Assembly: GCA_036520615.1 (NCBI GenBank)
Contig: DATDJI010000022.1
Location: 22,589 to 86,588, forward strand
Direction: 5' to 3'
DNA: 64,000 bases
Source of the DNA: CAMCXE01 sp036520615
GTDB lineage: Bacteria > Pseudomonadota > Gammaproteobacteria > Pseudomonadales > Cellvibrionaceae
Made by a program: the position numbers and the translations under genes. A model generated the notes under the pieces. The model saw only the letters and a program-made list of their open reading frames with translations, did not search any database and was not told the origin of the DNA. Positions within the stretch are counted from its first letter, which is position 1. Every line of letters begins with the position of its first letter. Shown piece after piece: positions 54,054 through 63,393 of this stretch.

Positions 54054-54085
54054 ACTCCACCTCATTAGTTGAGTGACGATTGCTG

Positions 54086-54697
54086 TTAACGTTTTTGCGT
54101 CAACAGCGTGCCCAATTGTTGAAGATAGGCCACCAACGCATCCATCTCGCTGATACCTTTTACAGCCTTGGCAGCGCCCGCTATGTCTTCATCGGTGTAA
54201 GGCACTCCTACAGTGCGCAATGCGCGCATCTTCGTAGCGGTCTTCTCGCCGTCGAGAATATTGTCATAGAGCCACGGGAACGCCGGCATGTTGGATGCAG
54301 GCACTACATTGCGCGGGTTAAACAAGTGCGCTTTGTGCCACTCATCGCTATAACGTTTGCCGACGCGGGCAAGATCCGGCCCAGTGCGTTTTGAGCCCCA
54401 TAAAAAGGGGTGGTCGTAAACAGATTCACCGGCTACAGAATAGTGGCCGTAGCGTTCTACTTCCGCGCGCAGAGGGCGAACCATCTGTGTATGACAAACG
54501 TGGCAACCTTCACGAATGTACACATCGCGGCCTTCTAACTCTTTAGCTGGCAGAGGTTTTAAACCGGCTATTGGCTCGTTAGTTTGGGGCGAAAAAAATT
54601 GCGGAACAATTTCGACCAAGGCGCCAAAACTAATGGCAACTACGATGAGCACCACCATCAACCCGATATTTTTCTCTACTAAATCATGGTATTTCAC
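54086..54697 (-). CDS. ccoO: cbb3 oxidase monohaem subunit CcoO
   Basis: 203 aa with one N-terminal membrane helix (LMVVLIVVAISFGALVEIVP) and haem motif CHVCH in REGCHVCHTQMVRPL, plus NMPAFPWLYD for the axial Met. Lies 12 bases after ccoN. Confidence 0.96.
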   Translation of the reverse strand: MKYHDLVEKNIGLMVVLIVVAISFGALVEIVPQFFSPQTNEPIAGLKPLPAKELEGRDVYIREGCHVCHTQMVRPLRAEVERYGHYSVAGESVYDHPFLWGSKRTGPDLARVGKRYSDEWHKAHLFNPRNVVPASNMPAFPWLYDNILDGEKTATKMRALRTVGVPYTDEDIAGAAKAVKGISEMDALVAYLQQLGTLLTQKR

Positions 54698-54709
54698 AAA
54701 GTTACTCCT

Positions 54710-56158
54710 TTAGGCCAATTGAGGCTGAGTATTTTTTAAGGCGTCTTTGCTTTCGGCTTGTAATGTACGAAACGCGTTGTAGGCCATGAAGAACATACCT
54801 GTCACAAAAAACGAACCGCCGACAAAACGCATGATATAGCCGTGTTTGCTCGCTTCAACCGACTGCACGAAACTGTAAGTTAAGGAGCCGTCGTCATTAA
54901 ACGCACGCCACATAAGGCCTTGTACAAAAATTCCGTTAATCCACATGGCAACTACATAGAGTACGGTGCCTATGGTGGCGAGCCAAAAATGTACGTTGAT
55001 CAGTTTGACGCTCCACATTTGCTTTTGGCCAGTGAGCACAGGCAGCAAGTGATAAACCGCACCAATTGAAATCATGGCTACCCAGCCAAGAGCACCTGAA
55101 TGCACGTGACCGATTGTCCAGTCAGTGTCATGAGAAAGGGCGTTAACGGTTTTGATGGCCATCATCGGGCCTTCAAATGTGGACATTCCGTAGAACGATA
55201 GGGATACGACCAAAAAACGCAGGGTGGGGTCGTCTCGCAATTTATGCCAGGCGCCGGAAAGCGTTAACAAACCATTGATCATCCCCCCCCAGGACGGAGC
55301 GAGCAGAATAAGTGACATCACCATGCCAAGGCTTTGCGCCCAATCAGGTAGCGCTGAGTAATGCAGGTGGTGAGAGCCCGCCCAAACATATACAGAAATT
55401 AACGCCCAAAAATGCACAATAGATAATTGATAGGAATAAACGGGACGACCGGCTTGTTTGGGTACGAAGTAATACATCATGCCTAAAAAGCCCGCAGTTA
55501 AGAAAAAGCCCACCGCGTTATGGCCATACCACCATTGCACCATCGCATCCATTGCACCGGAATAAATTGAATAGGATTTAAATAGGCTTACGGGAATTTC
55601 CATATTGTTAACAATGTGCAAACAAGCCACAGTGATAATAAATGCGCCGAAAAACCAGTTGGCAACATAAATGTGTGAGGTTTGGCGTTTGACGATTGTG
55701 CCGAAAAAAACAATCGCATAAGCCACCCATACAAGAGTAATCAAGATATCAATTGGCCATTCTAATTCAGCGTATTCTTTGGCCGAAGTGAACCCTTGAG
55801 GAAGCGTAATAACGGCGCCAACGATAACAGCCTGCCAACCCCAAAAAGTAAATGGTATTAACCAGCCGCCAAAGAGTGTGGCCTGACATGTGCGCTGTAC
55901 GACGTAATAGGAAGTAGCAAATAATGCACAGCCACCAAAAGCAAAAATAACAGCATTGGTATGTAACGGGCGGAGGCGGCCAAAATGAGAAAATGGCTGC
56001 CAGATATCGTTAAGGCCCGGCCAGGCAAGTTCTGCGGCAATAAAAACCCCTAAGCTCATTCCTACTATGCCCCACAGAATCGTTGCAAGAGTAAATGCAC
56101 GAACTACGTCATAGTTGTATTGAGGGTGCACTGAGGCGTGTGCCATGTCACTGCTCAT
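54710..56158 (-). CDS. ccoN: cbb3 oxidase catalytic subunit CcoN
   Basis: 482 aa, twelve membrane helices. Binuclear-centre histidines in WWYGHNAVGFFLTAGFLG and WAGSHHLHYSALP; low-spin haem His in PLHTNAVIFAFGG and DTDWTIGHVHSGALGWVAMI. It reduces O2 to water at very low oxygen. First gene of ccoNOQP with a leader of about 200 bases from the FNR-type promoter. Confidence 0.96.
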   Translation of the reverse strand: MSSDMAHASVHPQYNYDVVRAFTLATILWGIVGMSLGVFIAAELAWPGLNDIWQPFSHFGRLRPLHTNAVIFAFGGCALFATSYYVVQRTCQATLFGGWLIPFTFWGWQAVIVGAVITLPQGFTSAKEYAELEWPIDILITLVWVAYAIVFFGTIVKRQTSHIYVANWFFGAFIITVACLHIVNNMEIPVSLFKSYSIYSGAMDAMVQWWYGHNAVGFFLTAGFLGMMYYFVPKQAGRPVYSYQLSIVHFWALISVYVWAGSHHLHYSALPDWAQSLGMVMSLILLAPSWGGMINGLLTLSGAWHKLRDDPTLRFLVVSLSFYGMSTFEGPMMAIKTVNALSHDTDWTIGHVHSGALGWVAMISIGAVYHLLPVLTGQKQMWSVKLINVHFWLATIGTVLYVVAMWINGIFVQGLMWRAFNDDGSLTYSFVQSVEASKHGYIMRFVGGSFFVTGMFFMAYNAFRTLQAESKDALKNTQPQLA

Positions 56159-56358
56159 AATATTGATCCAAGGTAAAAGAAAAATGGTGGGTTAGCTTGT
56201 GGAGGCTCGCTCCTGGCTAACCGATAACTCAGCTGTTGCGATATTGCTCTGAAAAATTCAGAACATGTAAATCGCTTCTGACTCATCTTACATTCCGGTA
56301 AAAATCTCGCCGTTTCCTAGGCGCTATATCCAATCCGATGGAATCGCTCGCAAACATA

Positions 56359-56408
56359 ATCATTAATTATACGCGCACTAAGTGCATGCGGCTTTTGATT
56401 GGTGTCAA
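56359..56408 (-). promoter_or_regulatory. FNR/ANR-dependent class II promoter for ccoNOQP
   Basis: Site TTGAC-ACCA-ATCAA (56395–56408; 9 of 10 consensus positions) followed on the reverse strand by 23 bases and a perfect TATAAT (56366–56371). The spacing puts the site near -42, the class II position. Start estimated near 56359. Rest of the 56159–56468 gap holds no gene. Confidence 0.75.
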
Positions 56409-56468
56409 CTGGATTGATAACGGCAGCTCGCGATTTAAGACATCGCCAGCTGCTGTTAATTCTCTCTA

Positions 56469-57035
56469 CTAAAAGCTAAAACGCACGCCTAAACCTAAGC
56501 CTCGAGTGCTTTCATCAGAAGCTGACGCTTCAATATAAGCACCGAGTTGGTCAGAAAACCAGTAAATGCCGTTAACTGATATATAGGCTTCGTTGATAGG
56601 GCCTACATCGTGAAGGCCAACCAAAGCGCCGATTTCAACTTCGCGAGTAATGAAGCTACGAAAGCCGCCTTCTATTGCCCAGCCGGTTTCAGAATCGCCA
56701 CCATCAGGGGACCATTGCACGCCGGAAATGGTACCGTAGAAGCTGGCGGCATCGCTGAAGTCGCCATAAAGACCTAGCCCAGCGCGCAGCATGCTAGAGC
56801 CACACTGGTCTTGTTTGTCATCGCCTTCTACATTGCTGTAGCTACCAGCTACGAACACGCGGTCAGATATTTCCGCACTGCCTGCGATTTTTAATCCGTC
56901 TTGTACACAGCCGCCGTCTAAGCGATGACGCAAGTAACCGCCTTCGACAAAATTAAAATTGGGCCGCTCCGCGAGCGCCTCCAAGGAAGCTACAGTCAAA
57001 GCAGTCATTAACACAGTTTTAGTAAATAATTTCAT
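56469..57035 (-). CDS. Small outer-membrane beta-barrel protein
   Basis: 188 aa from the ATG at 57035 (GGGG six bases upstream); the longer frame runs into argG. Signal peptide FTKTVLMTALTVASLEALA. Alternating strands with aromatic ends (FNFVEGGYLRHRL; VFVAGSYSNVEGD; GLGLGVRFSF with terminal Phe) indicate an eight-stranded barrel. Function not known. It starts 16 bases after the argG stop with no terminator between, so may be co-transcribed. Confidence 0.78.
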   Translation of the reverse strand: MKLFTKTVLMTALTVASLEALAERPNFNFVEGGYLRHRLDGGCVQDGLKIAGSAEISDRVFVAGSYSNVEGDDKQDQCGSSMLRAGLGLYGDFSDAASFYGTISGVQWSPDGGDSETGWAIEGGFRSFITREVEIGALVGLHDVGPINEAYISVNGIYWFSDQLGAYIEASASDESTRGLGLGVRFSF

Positions 57036-57051
57036 AATCGAACCCCAAATG

Positions 57052-58269
57052 TTAAAACAGTTTGCGCCCTTTTTGCGCAGCGATGCGCATGCGGAGCGCG
57101 TTAAGCTTAATAAAGCCTTCGGCGTCTTTTTGGTTGTAGGCGCCAGCATCGTCTTCAAAGGTAGCGATCTTTTCATCGAACAAACTGTTGCTGGAGCGAC
57201 GCCCCACTACAGTCACACTGCCTTTGTAGAGTTTCACTCGAACATCGCCATTTACATGCACTTGTGATTCATCAATGGCGCGCTGGATCATAAGGCGTTC
57301 GGGGCTCCACCAGTAACCGTTGTAAATCATTTCGGCGTAGCGAGGCATGAGTGAATCTTTTAGGTGGGCCACTTCGCGATCAAGGGTAATCGACTCAATA
57401 CCGCGATGGGCTTTTAACAGAATGCTGCCGCCTGGGGTTTCATAACAGCCGCGGGATTTCATTCCCACGTAGCGATTTTCCACCAAATCCAAGCGGCCAA
57501 CGCCGTGGGCGCCACCTATTTTGTTCAGGGTTTCCAACAGGCTAGCTGGAGACATGGCTACACCATTAAGTGCAACGGGATCGCCGTGTTGAAAACTAAT
57601 TTCAAGATATTCAGCTTTATCCGGTGCCGCTTCAGGCGCCACTGACCAGCGCCACATGTCTTCTTCGGCTTCGGTCCACGGATTTTCTAACTGGCCGCCT
57701 TCATAAGAAATATGCAGAAGGTTTGCGTCCATTGAGTAGGGGGATTTTTTCTTTTTATTAAAATCCACTGGAATATTGTGTTTTTCGCAATAGGCCATAA
57801 GGGTTTCGCGGCTGGTTAAATCCCACTCGCGCCAAGGCGCAATAACTTTAATACCGGGTTTTAATGCATAAGCGCCTAGTTCAAAGCGAACCTGGTCATT
57901 ACCCTTGCCAGTAGCCCCGTGGGAGATGGCATCAGCGCCGGTGGCATTGGCGATTTCCACTAAACGCTTGGCTATTAACGGGCGGGCGATGGACGTACCT
58001 AAGAGATACTCGCCTTCATATATCGTGTTGGCGCGGAACATCGGGAAAACATAATCGCGGACAAATTCTTCGCGCAGGTCTTCTATATAAATATCTTTAA
58101 CGCCGAGAGCCTGGGCCTTGGCACGGGCAGGTTCCACCTCTTCGCCCTGGCCGATGTCGGCTGTGAACGTTACTACTTCACAGGCATAGGTATCTTGCAA
58201 CCAGCGGGCGATAACCGAGGTATCTAACCCTCCGGAATAGGCCAGCACCACTTTTTTGATAGACGACAT
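57052..58269 (-). CDS. argG: Argininosuccinate synthase
   Basis: 405 aa. ATP pyrophosphatase loop AYSGGLDTSV, with SHGATGKGNDQVRFELGAYAL and the citrulline/aspartate-binding NLLHISYEGGQLENP. Converts citrulline and aspartate to argininosuccinate in arginine synthesis. Confidence 0.97.
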   Translation of the reverse strand: MSSIKKVVLAYSGGLDTSVIARWLQDTYACEVVTFTADIGQGEEVEPARAKAQALGVKDIYIEDLREEFVRDYVFPMFRANTIYEGEYLLGTSIARPLIAKRLVEIANATGADAISHGATGKGNDQVRFELGAYALKPGIKVIAPWREWDLTSRETLMAYCEKHNIPVDFNKKKKSPYSMDANLLHISYEGGQLENPWTEAEEDMWRWSVAPEAAPDKAEYLEISFQHGDPVALNGVAMSPASLLETLNKIGGAHGVGRLDLVENRYVGMKSRGCYETPGGSILLKAHRGIESITLDREVAHLKDSLMPRYAEMIYNGYWWSPERLMIQRAIDESQVHVNGDVRVKLYKGSVTVVGRRSSNSLFDEKIATFEDDAGAYNQKDAEGFIKLNALRMRIAAQKGRKLF

Positions 58270-58362
58270 AAACGCTCCAGCAAAGACAGGGTTGAGGGGC
58301 TAAAATTTGGGGCGGCATTGTAGCGGCATCGGGGGGAAAAAAGTAGCACTATGGGGCTGCAG

Positions 58363-58393
58363 AAAAAATTTCTGAGTATTTATTACTCAGAAA
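58363..58393 (-). terminator. Intrinsic terminator of the peptide export operon
   Basis: Perfect 10-bp stem TTTCTGAGTA/TACTCAGAAA with a 5-base loop; six T residues follow on the reverse strand. Confidence 0.92.
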
Positions 58394-58451
58394 GGTCAGC
58401 TGCGCTGGAGTATTCGCTTGTGGTCCGGAGGCCGGCTAGCCGAGTTTTATT

Positions 58452-60584
58452 CTACCCGGCAGCTTGTTCGATGGGTGTTGCAGCTAAGGCTTCCTCCGCC
58501 GTTAGGTATACAAACCCCTGGGAAGTAAGGCGAATTACACGGTCGGCGCAGGCGATGGTGTGAGGGCGGTGGGCGATTAATATTTGGCTAGTCACTGTGT
58601 GTTTAATATTGGCGAGGATTTTTTTCTCGTTGTTGATATCCAGGTGGCTGGTCGCCTCGTCCAAAATAATAATACTCGGCGTGCGGGACAGTGCGCGGGC
58701 AATTAAAATGCGCTGTTTTTGCCCGCTAGATAATACTGCGCCCATATCCCCTACCAAAGTGTGGTACCCCATGGGCAGCGCCAAAATTTCCTGGTGAATT
58801 GCCGCGCATGTAGCGGCTCGTATCATGCGCTCCTGGTCAATGGCGGCATTGCCGAACATTATATTATCGGCGATGGAGCCGCTGATCAGTTGATCCTCAG
58901 GTGTTACTGCGGCCACCAAATTGCGGTAGGCGGTTTTATCCAGGTGCTGTAAATCTTGGCCGCCAAACAAAACATTTCCCTCAGTGGGTGTTAATAAACC
59001 CATTAATAATTTAACGATCGTGGATTTGCCCATGCCGGAAGGGCCTACAATTGCTAGGGTTTCTCCAGCGGGTAATTGCATGGATAAATTATTAAATAAA
59101 AACGGCTCGTTAAAACCGTAGCGAAAACTCACCTTATCGAGGCTTAATGCCTGCGAGTGTAAGTTTGGCGTTTGCCGTCCATTAATTTCTGTGGGGCTCA
59201 GGGCAATATCGGCGATGCGTTGCAAGTGTAAATCCAACATTTTAAATTCAAAGATATTGTCGATTAACGAGGACACGCGAGTTGTGAATTGCCGTTTATA
59301 GGCGATAAAAGCGAATAATATTCCGAGCGATAACTGCTGGTTAAGAATAGCGCTAATGCCGATCCAGGTTACGAGAATATTTTCTAGGCCAAAAATCAGT
59401 TGATTGCCAAAATGATAACCCAGCGATATTTTGTGTTTATTCAGTTGTGCGTTTTGATTTTCCACCAATAGATTATTAAATCGGTTGGTACGATTGAGAA
59501 TATTGTCGGCAGTTTTAATGCTTTGTATGGCGCGGATACTTTCTAAAAAATAGGATTGTTTTTTTGCTGCGGTGACTATGTCTTGTTCGCCAGCAGCGCG
59601 CAGGGGATTGTGGGCTATGGCTCTTAACCCCGCGTATAGAACTATGGCCGCAATTACCACTAACGTGAGTGGAATGCTGTATAGGGCTAGCATCAGTAGG
59701 GTAAGGCAGGCTAATAAACCATCTAAAATACTCTCGATAAATTGCTGGGTGAGGGCGGTTTGTACCTGTTTGAGTGAATCAAAGCGCGAGATAATATCGC
59801 CACTTTGGCGCTTTTCAAAAAATGCCAAAGGCAAGCGTAATAGGTGTGAATATAAATTATTTTGCAGGTGAAACTCGGTGGCTTGGCCTAAGCGAATGGC
59901 GAACCACTGGCGACAACTACCGATAATTGGTTGGATCAGTGCCAATAATAAAAAGCCCAAACCCAAAGCGGTCAGTAAATCCCTATCTTCGGATACCACA
60001 ACGGTATCCACCGTCATTTGCATAAAAATTGGTGTAGCCAGCGTGAATAATTGCAGCAGCAGGGCAATAGAAAATAAACTGACTAAAGCGGATTTCATCC
60101 CCAGCATATTATGCAGTAGAGTGCGAAATCCCAAACGCTGTGGCGTTATGGGTTTGGTGTAAGAGGTTTTAGGATATAACTCCAAAGCTACACCGGTAAA
60201 ATGGCCACTCGCCTGGGCGAGTGTTAGAGTTTTTTCGCCGCAGGCCGGATCTAGAATACACATCCCTTGATTTGTTGTACTCGCGAGCACGACAAAATGA
60301 TTTAGGTCCCAGTGCAAAATCGCCGGTAATTGTAATTCAGTCAATTCGATAAGCTCCGCGCGCACGGGCCGGGAATTAAAACCCATGGTCTCAGCCAATT
60401 GAATTAAACTGGCAAGCGTTGAACCTTTGAGAGAAATATCAAATTGGCTACGCAAACTAATTAAATCGCAAGAGCGGCCGTAAAAATTGCTAATGCTCAC
60501 CAAGCAGGCCAGCCCGCATTCGGCAGCCTCAGTTTGTAATATCAATGGCGGTTGCCGTTTAAAAAAATCCCATACTGCAAACAT
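58452..60584 (-). CDS. C39-peptidase ABC exporter (bacteriocin-type peptide maturation and export)
   Basis: 710 aa with three domains. N-terminal C39 peptidase: catalytic Cys23 in EAAECGLACLVSI, His in LHWDLNHFVVL (about residue 98) and DPACG as the Asp; this protease cuts after double-glycine leaders. Middle membrane domain of six helices (about 160–430). C-terminal ATPase with Walker A VGPSGMGKST, signature LSSGQKQRILIARAL, Walker B IIILDEATSHLD. It pairs with the HlyD-type gene upstream and the double-glycine precursor, forming a type I peptide export system across the inner membrane; TolC next door would give the outer-membrane exit. Confidence 0.92.
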   Translation of the reverse strand: MFAVWDFFKRQPPLILQTEAAECGLACLVSISNFYGRSCDLISLRSQFDISLKGSTLASLIQLAETMGFNSRPVRAELIELTELQLPAILHWDLNHFVVLASTTNQGMCILDPACGEKTLTLAQASGHFTGVALELYPKTSYTKPITPQRLGFRTLLHNMLGMKSALVSLFSIALLLQLFTLATPIFMQMTVDTVVVSEDRDLLTALGLGFLLLALIQPIIGSCRQWFAIRLGQATEFHLQNNLYSHLLRLPLAFFEKRQSGDIISRFDSLKQVQTALTQQFIESILDGLLACLTLLMLALYSIPLTLVVIAAIVLYAGLRAIAHNPLRAAGEQDIVTAAKKQSYFLESIRAIQSIKTADNILNRTNRFNNLLVENQNAQLNKHKISLGYHFGNQLIFGLENILVTWIGISAILNQQLSLGILFAFIAYKRQFTTRVSSLIDNIFEFKMLDLHLQRIADIALSPTEINGRQTPNLHSQALSLDKVSFRYGFNEPFLFNNLSMQLPAGETLAIVGPSGMGKSTIVKLLMGLLTPTEGNVLFGGQDLQHLDKTAYRNLVAAVTPEDQLISGSIADNIMFGNAAIDQERMIRAATCAAIHQEILALPMGYHTLVGDMGAVLSSGQKQRILIARALSRTPSIIILDEATSHLDINNEKKILANIKHTVTSQILIAHRPHTIACADRVIRLTSQGFVYLTAEEALAATPIEQAAG

Positions 60585-60644
60585 AAAATTTAATCCTCAT
60601 TAATCCGTGTGAACGGGCCATTTTTGCGCCTGGCTATTTTCCGC

Positions 60645-61889
60645 TTAACCATTTTTGCGGCTAATGCTTTTGATCGGGTCGAGTAGCCAGTCCGCTAAAC
60701 AGCGATGATCCAAATAAATATCGGCATCCAATAACATGCCGGCTTTTAAAGGCGTGGTGTCGCCATAGGTGTGAATAAATTGGGCATTTAATTCCACCGC
60801 GACTAAATAACTAGGCTCGCGAATGGAGACGAGTACATTGGCATCGCCCTGCTGGGTAATGGCTTGATCTATAGAAACAATTTTGCCTTGTTGAGTACCA
60901 AATTTTTGGTACGGAAAAGCGCTATAGCGCATCACCACCTGTTGGCCCGGTTGGATAAAACCTGCGGCGCGGCTGGGCACAACTAAAACAGCTTGCAGGG
61001 GGCTGTGCTCAGGCAATAGGGTAAATAAGCGCTGGTTTGCATTAACCATTTGGTGTGCATGCACGGGTAAATTGCCGACAATTCCGGCTGCTGGTGCCAC
61101 TACTACATGGGCGCTGTTGTGTTCCTGCTGCAGTATTTCCTGTTGTAATTGGCTGATATCGCGCTGCAGGGAGTTTTTGCGCTCCTCGATAGTAACTGCC
61201 AATAATTTATGCTCCTGTGCCATGCGGGCAATTTCATTTTGCAAGAAATTGCCATTCTGCGATAGTTTTTGCAGATTTAATTGCGCTTCTAAAACTTTTT
61301 GTCGCGACTGTTCCACTTCTAATTCGGAGACAAATTGTTGTTGATACAAGCGCTGATATTTATCGCCGATAAGCTGCAAAGATTGAATTTTACTTTCGAC
61401 TAAATTAAATTCAGCGCGATTTTGCGTCCAGTCGGCATTAAGTTTTGTGCTTTGCGCGGTGAGTTTTAGCCTCTCAAGAGTGGCAATCGTATCTTGCTGG
61501 CTTAAGGATTCTTCTAAGCTGCGTTTTTTCTGCGTTAATTGTTCGAGAATTTGCGCTTGGGTATTACCGGTGGCGGTGTTTGCCTCATTGCTAATTAAAC
61601 ACAATGCCTGGCCTTTGTGGACTTCATCGCCTTCTTTTACATAAAGCTCACGGACAACGCCACCGGTGGGTGACCAAAGCGTTAATAGGCCTTGGCTAGG
61701 TGATAGGAAACCTGCAACCTTGGCTTTATTGACGTATTCCACCTGCACTAATAACACAACGCAGGCCGCAATAATCAGCGCACACAATCCGCTTACTAAC
61801 TGCCAGGGCATAGGTGCACTCAGGCGGGTGACACCCCAGGCTAACGGCGGGGCGGTAAACACTTCTGCGCGGAACAATACGTTGGCCAT
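60645..61889 (-). CDS. HlyD-family periplasmic adaptor of the peptide exporter
   Basis: 414 aa. One N-terminal helix (LVSGLCALIIAACVVLLVQV), a lipoyl/barrel segment (KAKVAGFLSPSQGLLTLWSP), a long coiled coil (about 95–260; QAQILEQLTQKKRSLEESL), then the return lipoyl half (VVAPAAGIVGNLPV) and a beta-barrel domain, as in CvaA-like proteins. Joins the ABC exporter to TolC. Lies 60 bases before the ABC gene in the same operon. Confidence 0.9.
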   Translation of the reverse strand: MANVLFRAEVFTAPPLAWGVTRLSAPMPWQLVSGLCALIIAACVVLLVQVEYVNKAKVAGFLSPSQGLLTLWSPTGGVVRELYVKEGDEVHKGQALCLISNEANTATGNTQAQILEQLTQKKRSLEESLSQQDTIATLERLKLTAQSTKLNADWTQNRAEFNLVESKIQSLQLIGDKYQRLYQQQFVSELEVEQSRQKVLEAQLNLQKLSQNGNFLQNEIARMAQEHKLLAVTIEERKNSLQRDISQLQQEILQQEHNSAHVVVAPAAGIVGNLPVHAHQMVNANQRLFTLLPEHSPLQAVLVVPSRAAGFIQPGQQVVMRYSAFPYQKFGTQQGKIVSIDQAITQQGDANVLVSIREPSYLVAVELNAQFIHTYGDTTPLKAGMLLDADIYLDHRCLADWLLDPIKSISRKNG

Positions 61890-61954
61890 AAAAATCCTTA
61901 GATTATGCGTAAACAGAGTTTTGCTTACTTAAATAATTACTATGAAAAATTTTA

Positions 61955-62461
61955 TTAGGCGCATAGCGAAGACTGCTCGCGCAATACATGCAATAACCAT
62001 TGATTAAATTCATCAAGGCTTATGTGCGAGTTTTGTTGGATATCCAATGCCAGAGGCCAATAAATAATGCGCTCTGCTGCAAATGGGCCGTAGTTGTGAA
62101 CATAGGACAATAAAATATTAAAAAGGCGGTCTACGTCTGGTTCCTGCGATTTAACTTCGGCGTTGTAATACTCCATGTAATCACTTGAGCAGTGATGGAT
62201 ATAACTATCGGGTACACCCCTTATTTTTTGGCACAGGGCAAAATACTCCTGAGTTTCCATAATCCATAAATGCCAGATTTCGTCTACCTCATCGTTAAAC
62301 GGAATATCGCCGCTACAATGATGGGACATATTCAAAAACTTGAGCAATTCTTCTGTGCGAATATCAACTTGCTCGGGATTTACATGAGCTAATTTTTTGT
62401 GTAAATAAAAGCGAATACTTGGAGTTATAAATGTTTTGCGCAGAGTTTCGTTGCTGATCAT
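61955..62461 (-). CDS. Protein of unknown function in the peptide cluster (resembles GRDP/DUF1399-type WH-motif proteins)
   Basis: 168 aa, soluble, no signal peptide. The core DEVDEIWHLWIMETQEYF followed by CQKIRGVPDSYIHHC resembles the EVDxxWHxHI…YxxFC…G…HH pattern of glycine-rich-domain (GRDP/DUF1399-like) proteins; I cannot confirm the family. It begins 53 bases after the precursor gene, past an attenuator-like hairpin, and precedes the exporter genes. Its histidines and cysteines could bind metal. Possible roles: peptide-modifying enzyme, chaperone or self-immunity protein; none is shown. A GCCTCC/GGAGGC ribosome site is directly upstream (62464–62469). Confidence 0.72.
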   Translation of the reverse strand: MISNETLRKTFITPSIRFYLHKKLAHVNPEQVDIRTEELLKFLNMSHHCSGDIPFNDEVDEIWHLWIMETQEYFALCQKIRGVPDSYIHHCSSDYMEYYNAEVKSQEPDVDRLFNILLSYVHNYGPFAAERIIYWPLALDIQQNSHISLDEFNQWLLHVLREQSSLCA

Positions 62462-62478
62462 ATTGCCTCCTTAAAAGA

Positions 62479-62508
62479 GGCCTTATTAACGCGAATGTTA
62501 ATAAGGCC
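62479..62508 (-). terminator. Attenuator-like hairpin between precursor and downstream genes
   Basis: A 12-bp perfect stem (GGCCTTATTAAC with GTTAATAAGGCC) and 6-base loop, 6 bases after the precursor stop and followed on the reverse strand by TCTTTT. Likely a leaky terminator that gives more precursor than exporter, as in many bacteriocin operons. Confidence 0.75.
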
Positions 62509-62514
62509 AGCTTT

Positions 62515-62727
62515 TTATCGAATTACAACACCTGCGGGGATAACTTCCATACAGCTGATTGGCCCTACGCCGCCACCTATTCTGCAAAGGACTTTTATCG
62601 GGTGATAAGTAAAGCTCGAAGAGGAAGCTAGAGATGACAGGGAGCTTGAGCTTGCAACAAAAGTTGTCGCCAAAGCACCGCCAGCTACTTGTTCGATTTC
62701 GTTTTCTTCTAAAGTGCGAATAGTCAT
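62515..62727 (-). CDS. Double-glycine-leader secreted peptide precursor (bacteriocin/RiPP-like)
   Basis: 70 aa. The leader MTIRTLEENEIEQVAGG ends in Gly16-Gly17 with hydrophobic residues spaced as in C39-processed leaders (L6, I11, V14). The predicted mature peptide has 53 residues: a Ser-rich segment (SSSSLSSLASSSS), then FTYHPIKVL, Cys48, a glycine loop IGGGVG, Cys59 and a hydrophobic tail MEVIPAGVVIR. The two cysteines, 11 apart, could form a disulfide. AGGAGAA lies six bases before the ATG. The linked C39 exporter supports secretion. I do not recognise the mature sequence; antibacterial activity is inference. No similar second precursor was seen. Confidence 0.82.
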   Translation of the reverse strand: MTIRTLEENEIEQVAGGALATTFVASSSSLSSLASSSSFTYHPIKVLCRIGGGVGPISCMEVIPAGVVIR

Positions 62728-63393
62728 AAGGATTCTCCTGAAACTGTTAAATGAGCTTAACCGAAGGGATTCGGTTAAGTGATTCCAAGTTATCGCCGAA
62801 TTTATTTAAATGCTGTGTGATATTGCCCGCGGATCCTGTTCAAAAGTTACAGAAGACGATAAACGAGCTGCGCTACCCTGGTAAATTTTTCTCGTTTAAA
62901 TTTTTTTGAATATTGAAGATGGTTAACACATGCTAGTGAAAAGAATCTGTTGTGTGTACTTTTGATTGTTAGCGCTTTGGGGAATTACATTTAACTGATT
63001 TAAATTAGCTACGGTGAAGCGGTGCAATCACGCTCAACAAAGCTATTCAACATGCGAGGGATTTTTCACATGCCCGGTAATTAGAGGTTTAGTGTAGATT
63101 GCGCCGCCGAGCCATTCGGCAACAGCCTGTATTTCCCCGAAGGTTTGCCTCGATAAAAGGTTTGCACTTACATGAAACTTTCCGGGGTGATTGTTACCTT
63201 AAGCGGCTTTATCTGTATGTTACGTGCCAGGTTTGGGTTTTCCACAGGGGCACGTACCCTGGCTACACGGCAGCGGGTTATGCTTGTCTTAGCGTGACGA
63301 GCTAACGGGATGTTTTTGCAAAAAGATGTTATGCAATGGCTGTATGAGTGGTTAAACTCCGCAGCTGCTTTGATTAAATCGATTAGGATCATT
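62728..63393. other. Divergent intergenic region between peptide precursor and tolC
   Basis: Contains promoters for both directions but no gene I can support. A short plus-strand frame from ATG 63171 (41 aa) starts like a signal peptide but has no ribosome site. Inverted repeat ACGTGCC/GGCACGT near 63219–63252. Confidence 0.45.

Noticed and set aside
63060..63180. Reverse-strand stretch with EIQAVAEWLGG, looking like a second double-glycine leader
   Set aside because: No start codon in that frame, no ribosome site, and the spacing EWLGG does not fit the leader pattern.
63099..63305. 68-aa plus-strand frame before tolC
   Set aside because: Basic, no family features, no ribosome site.
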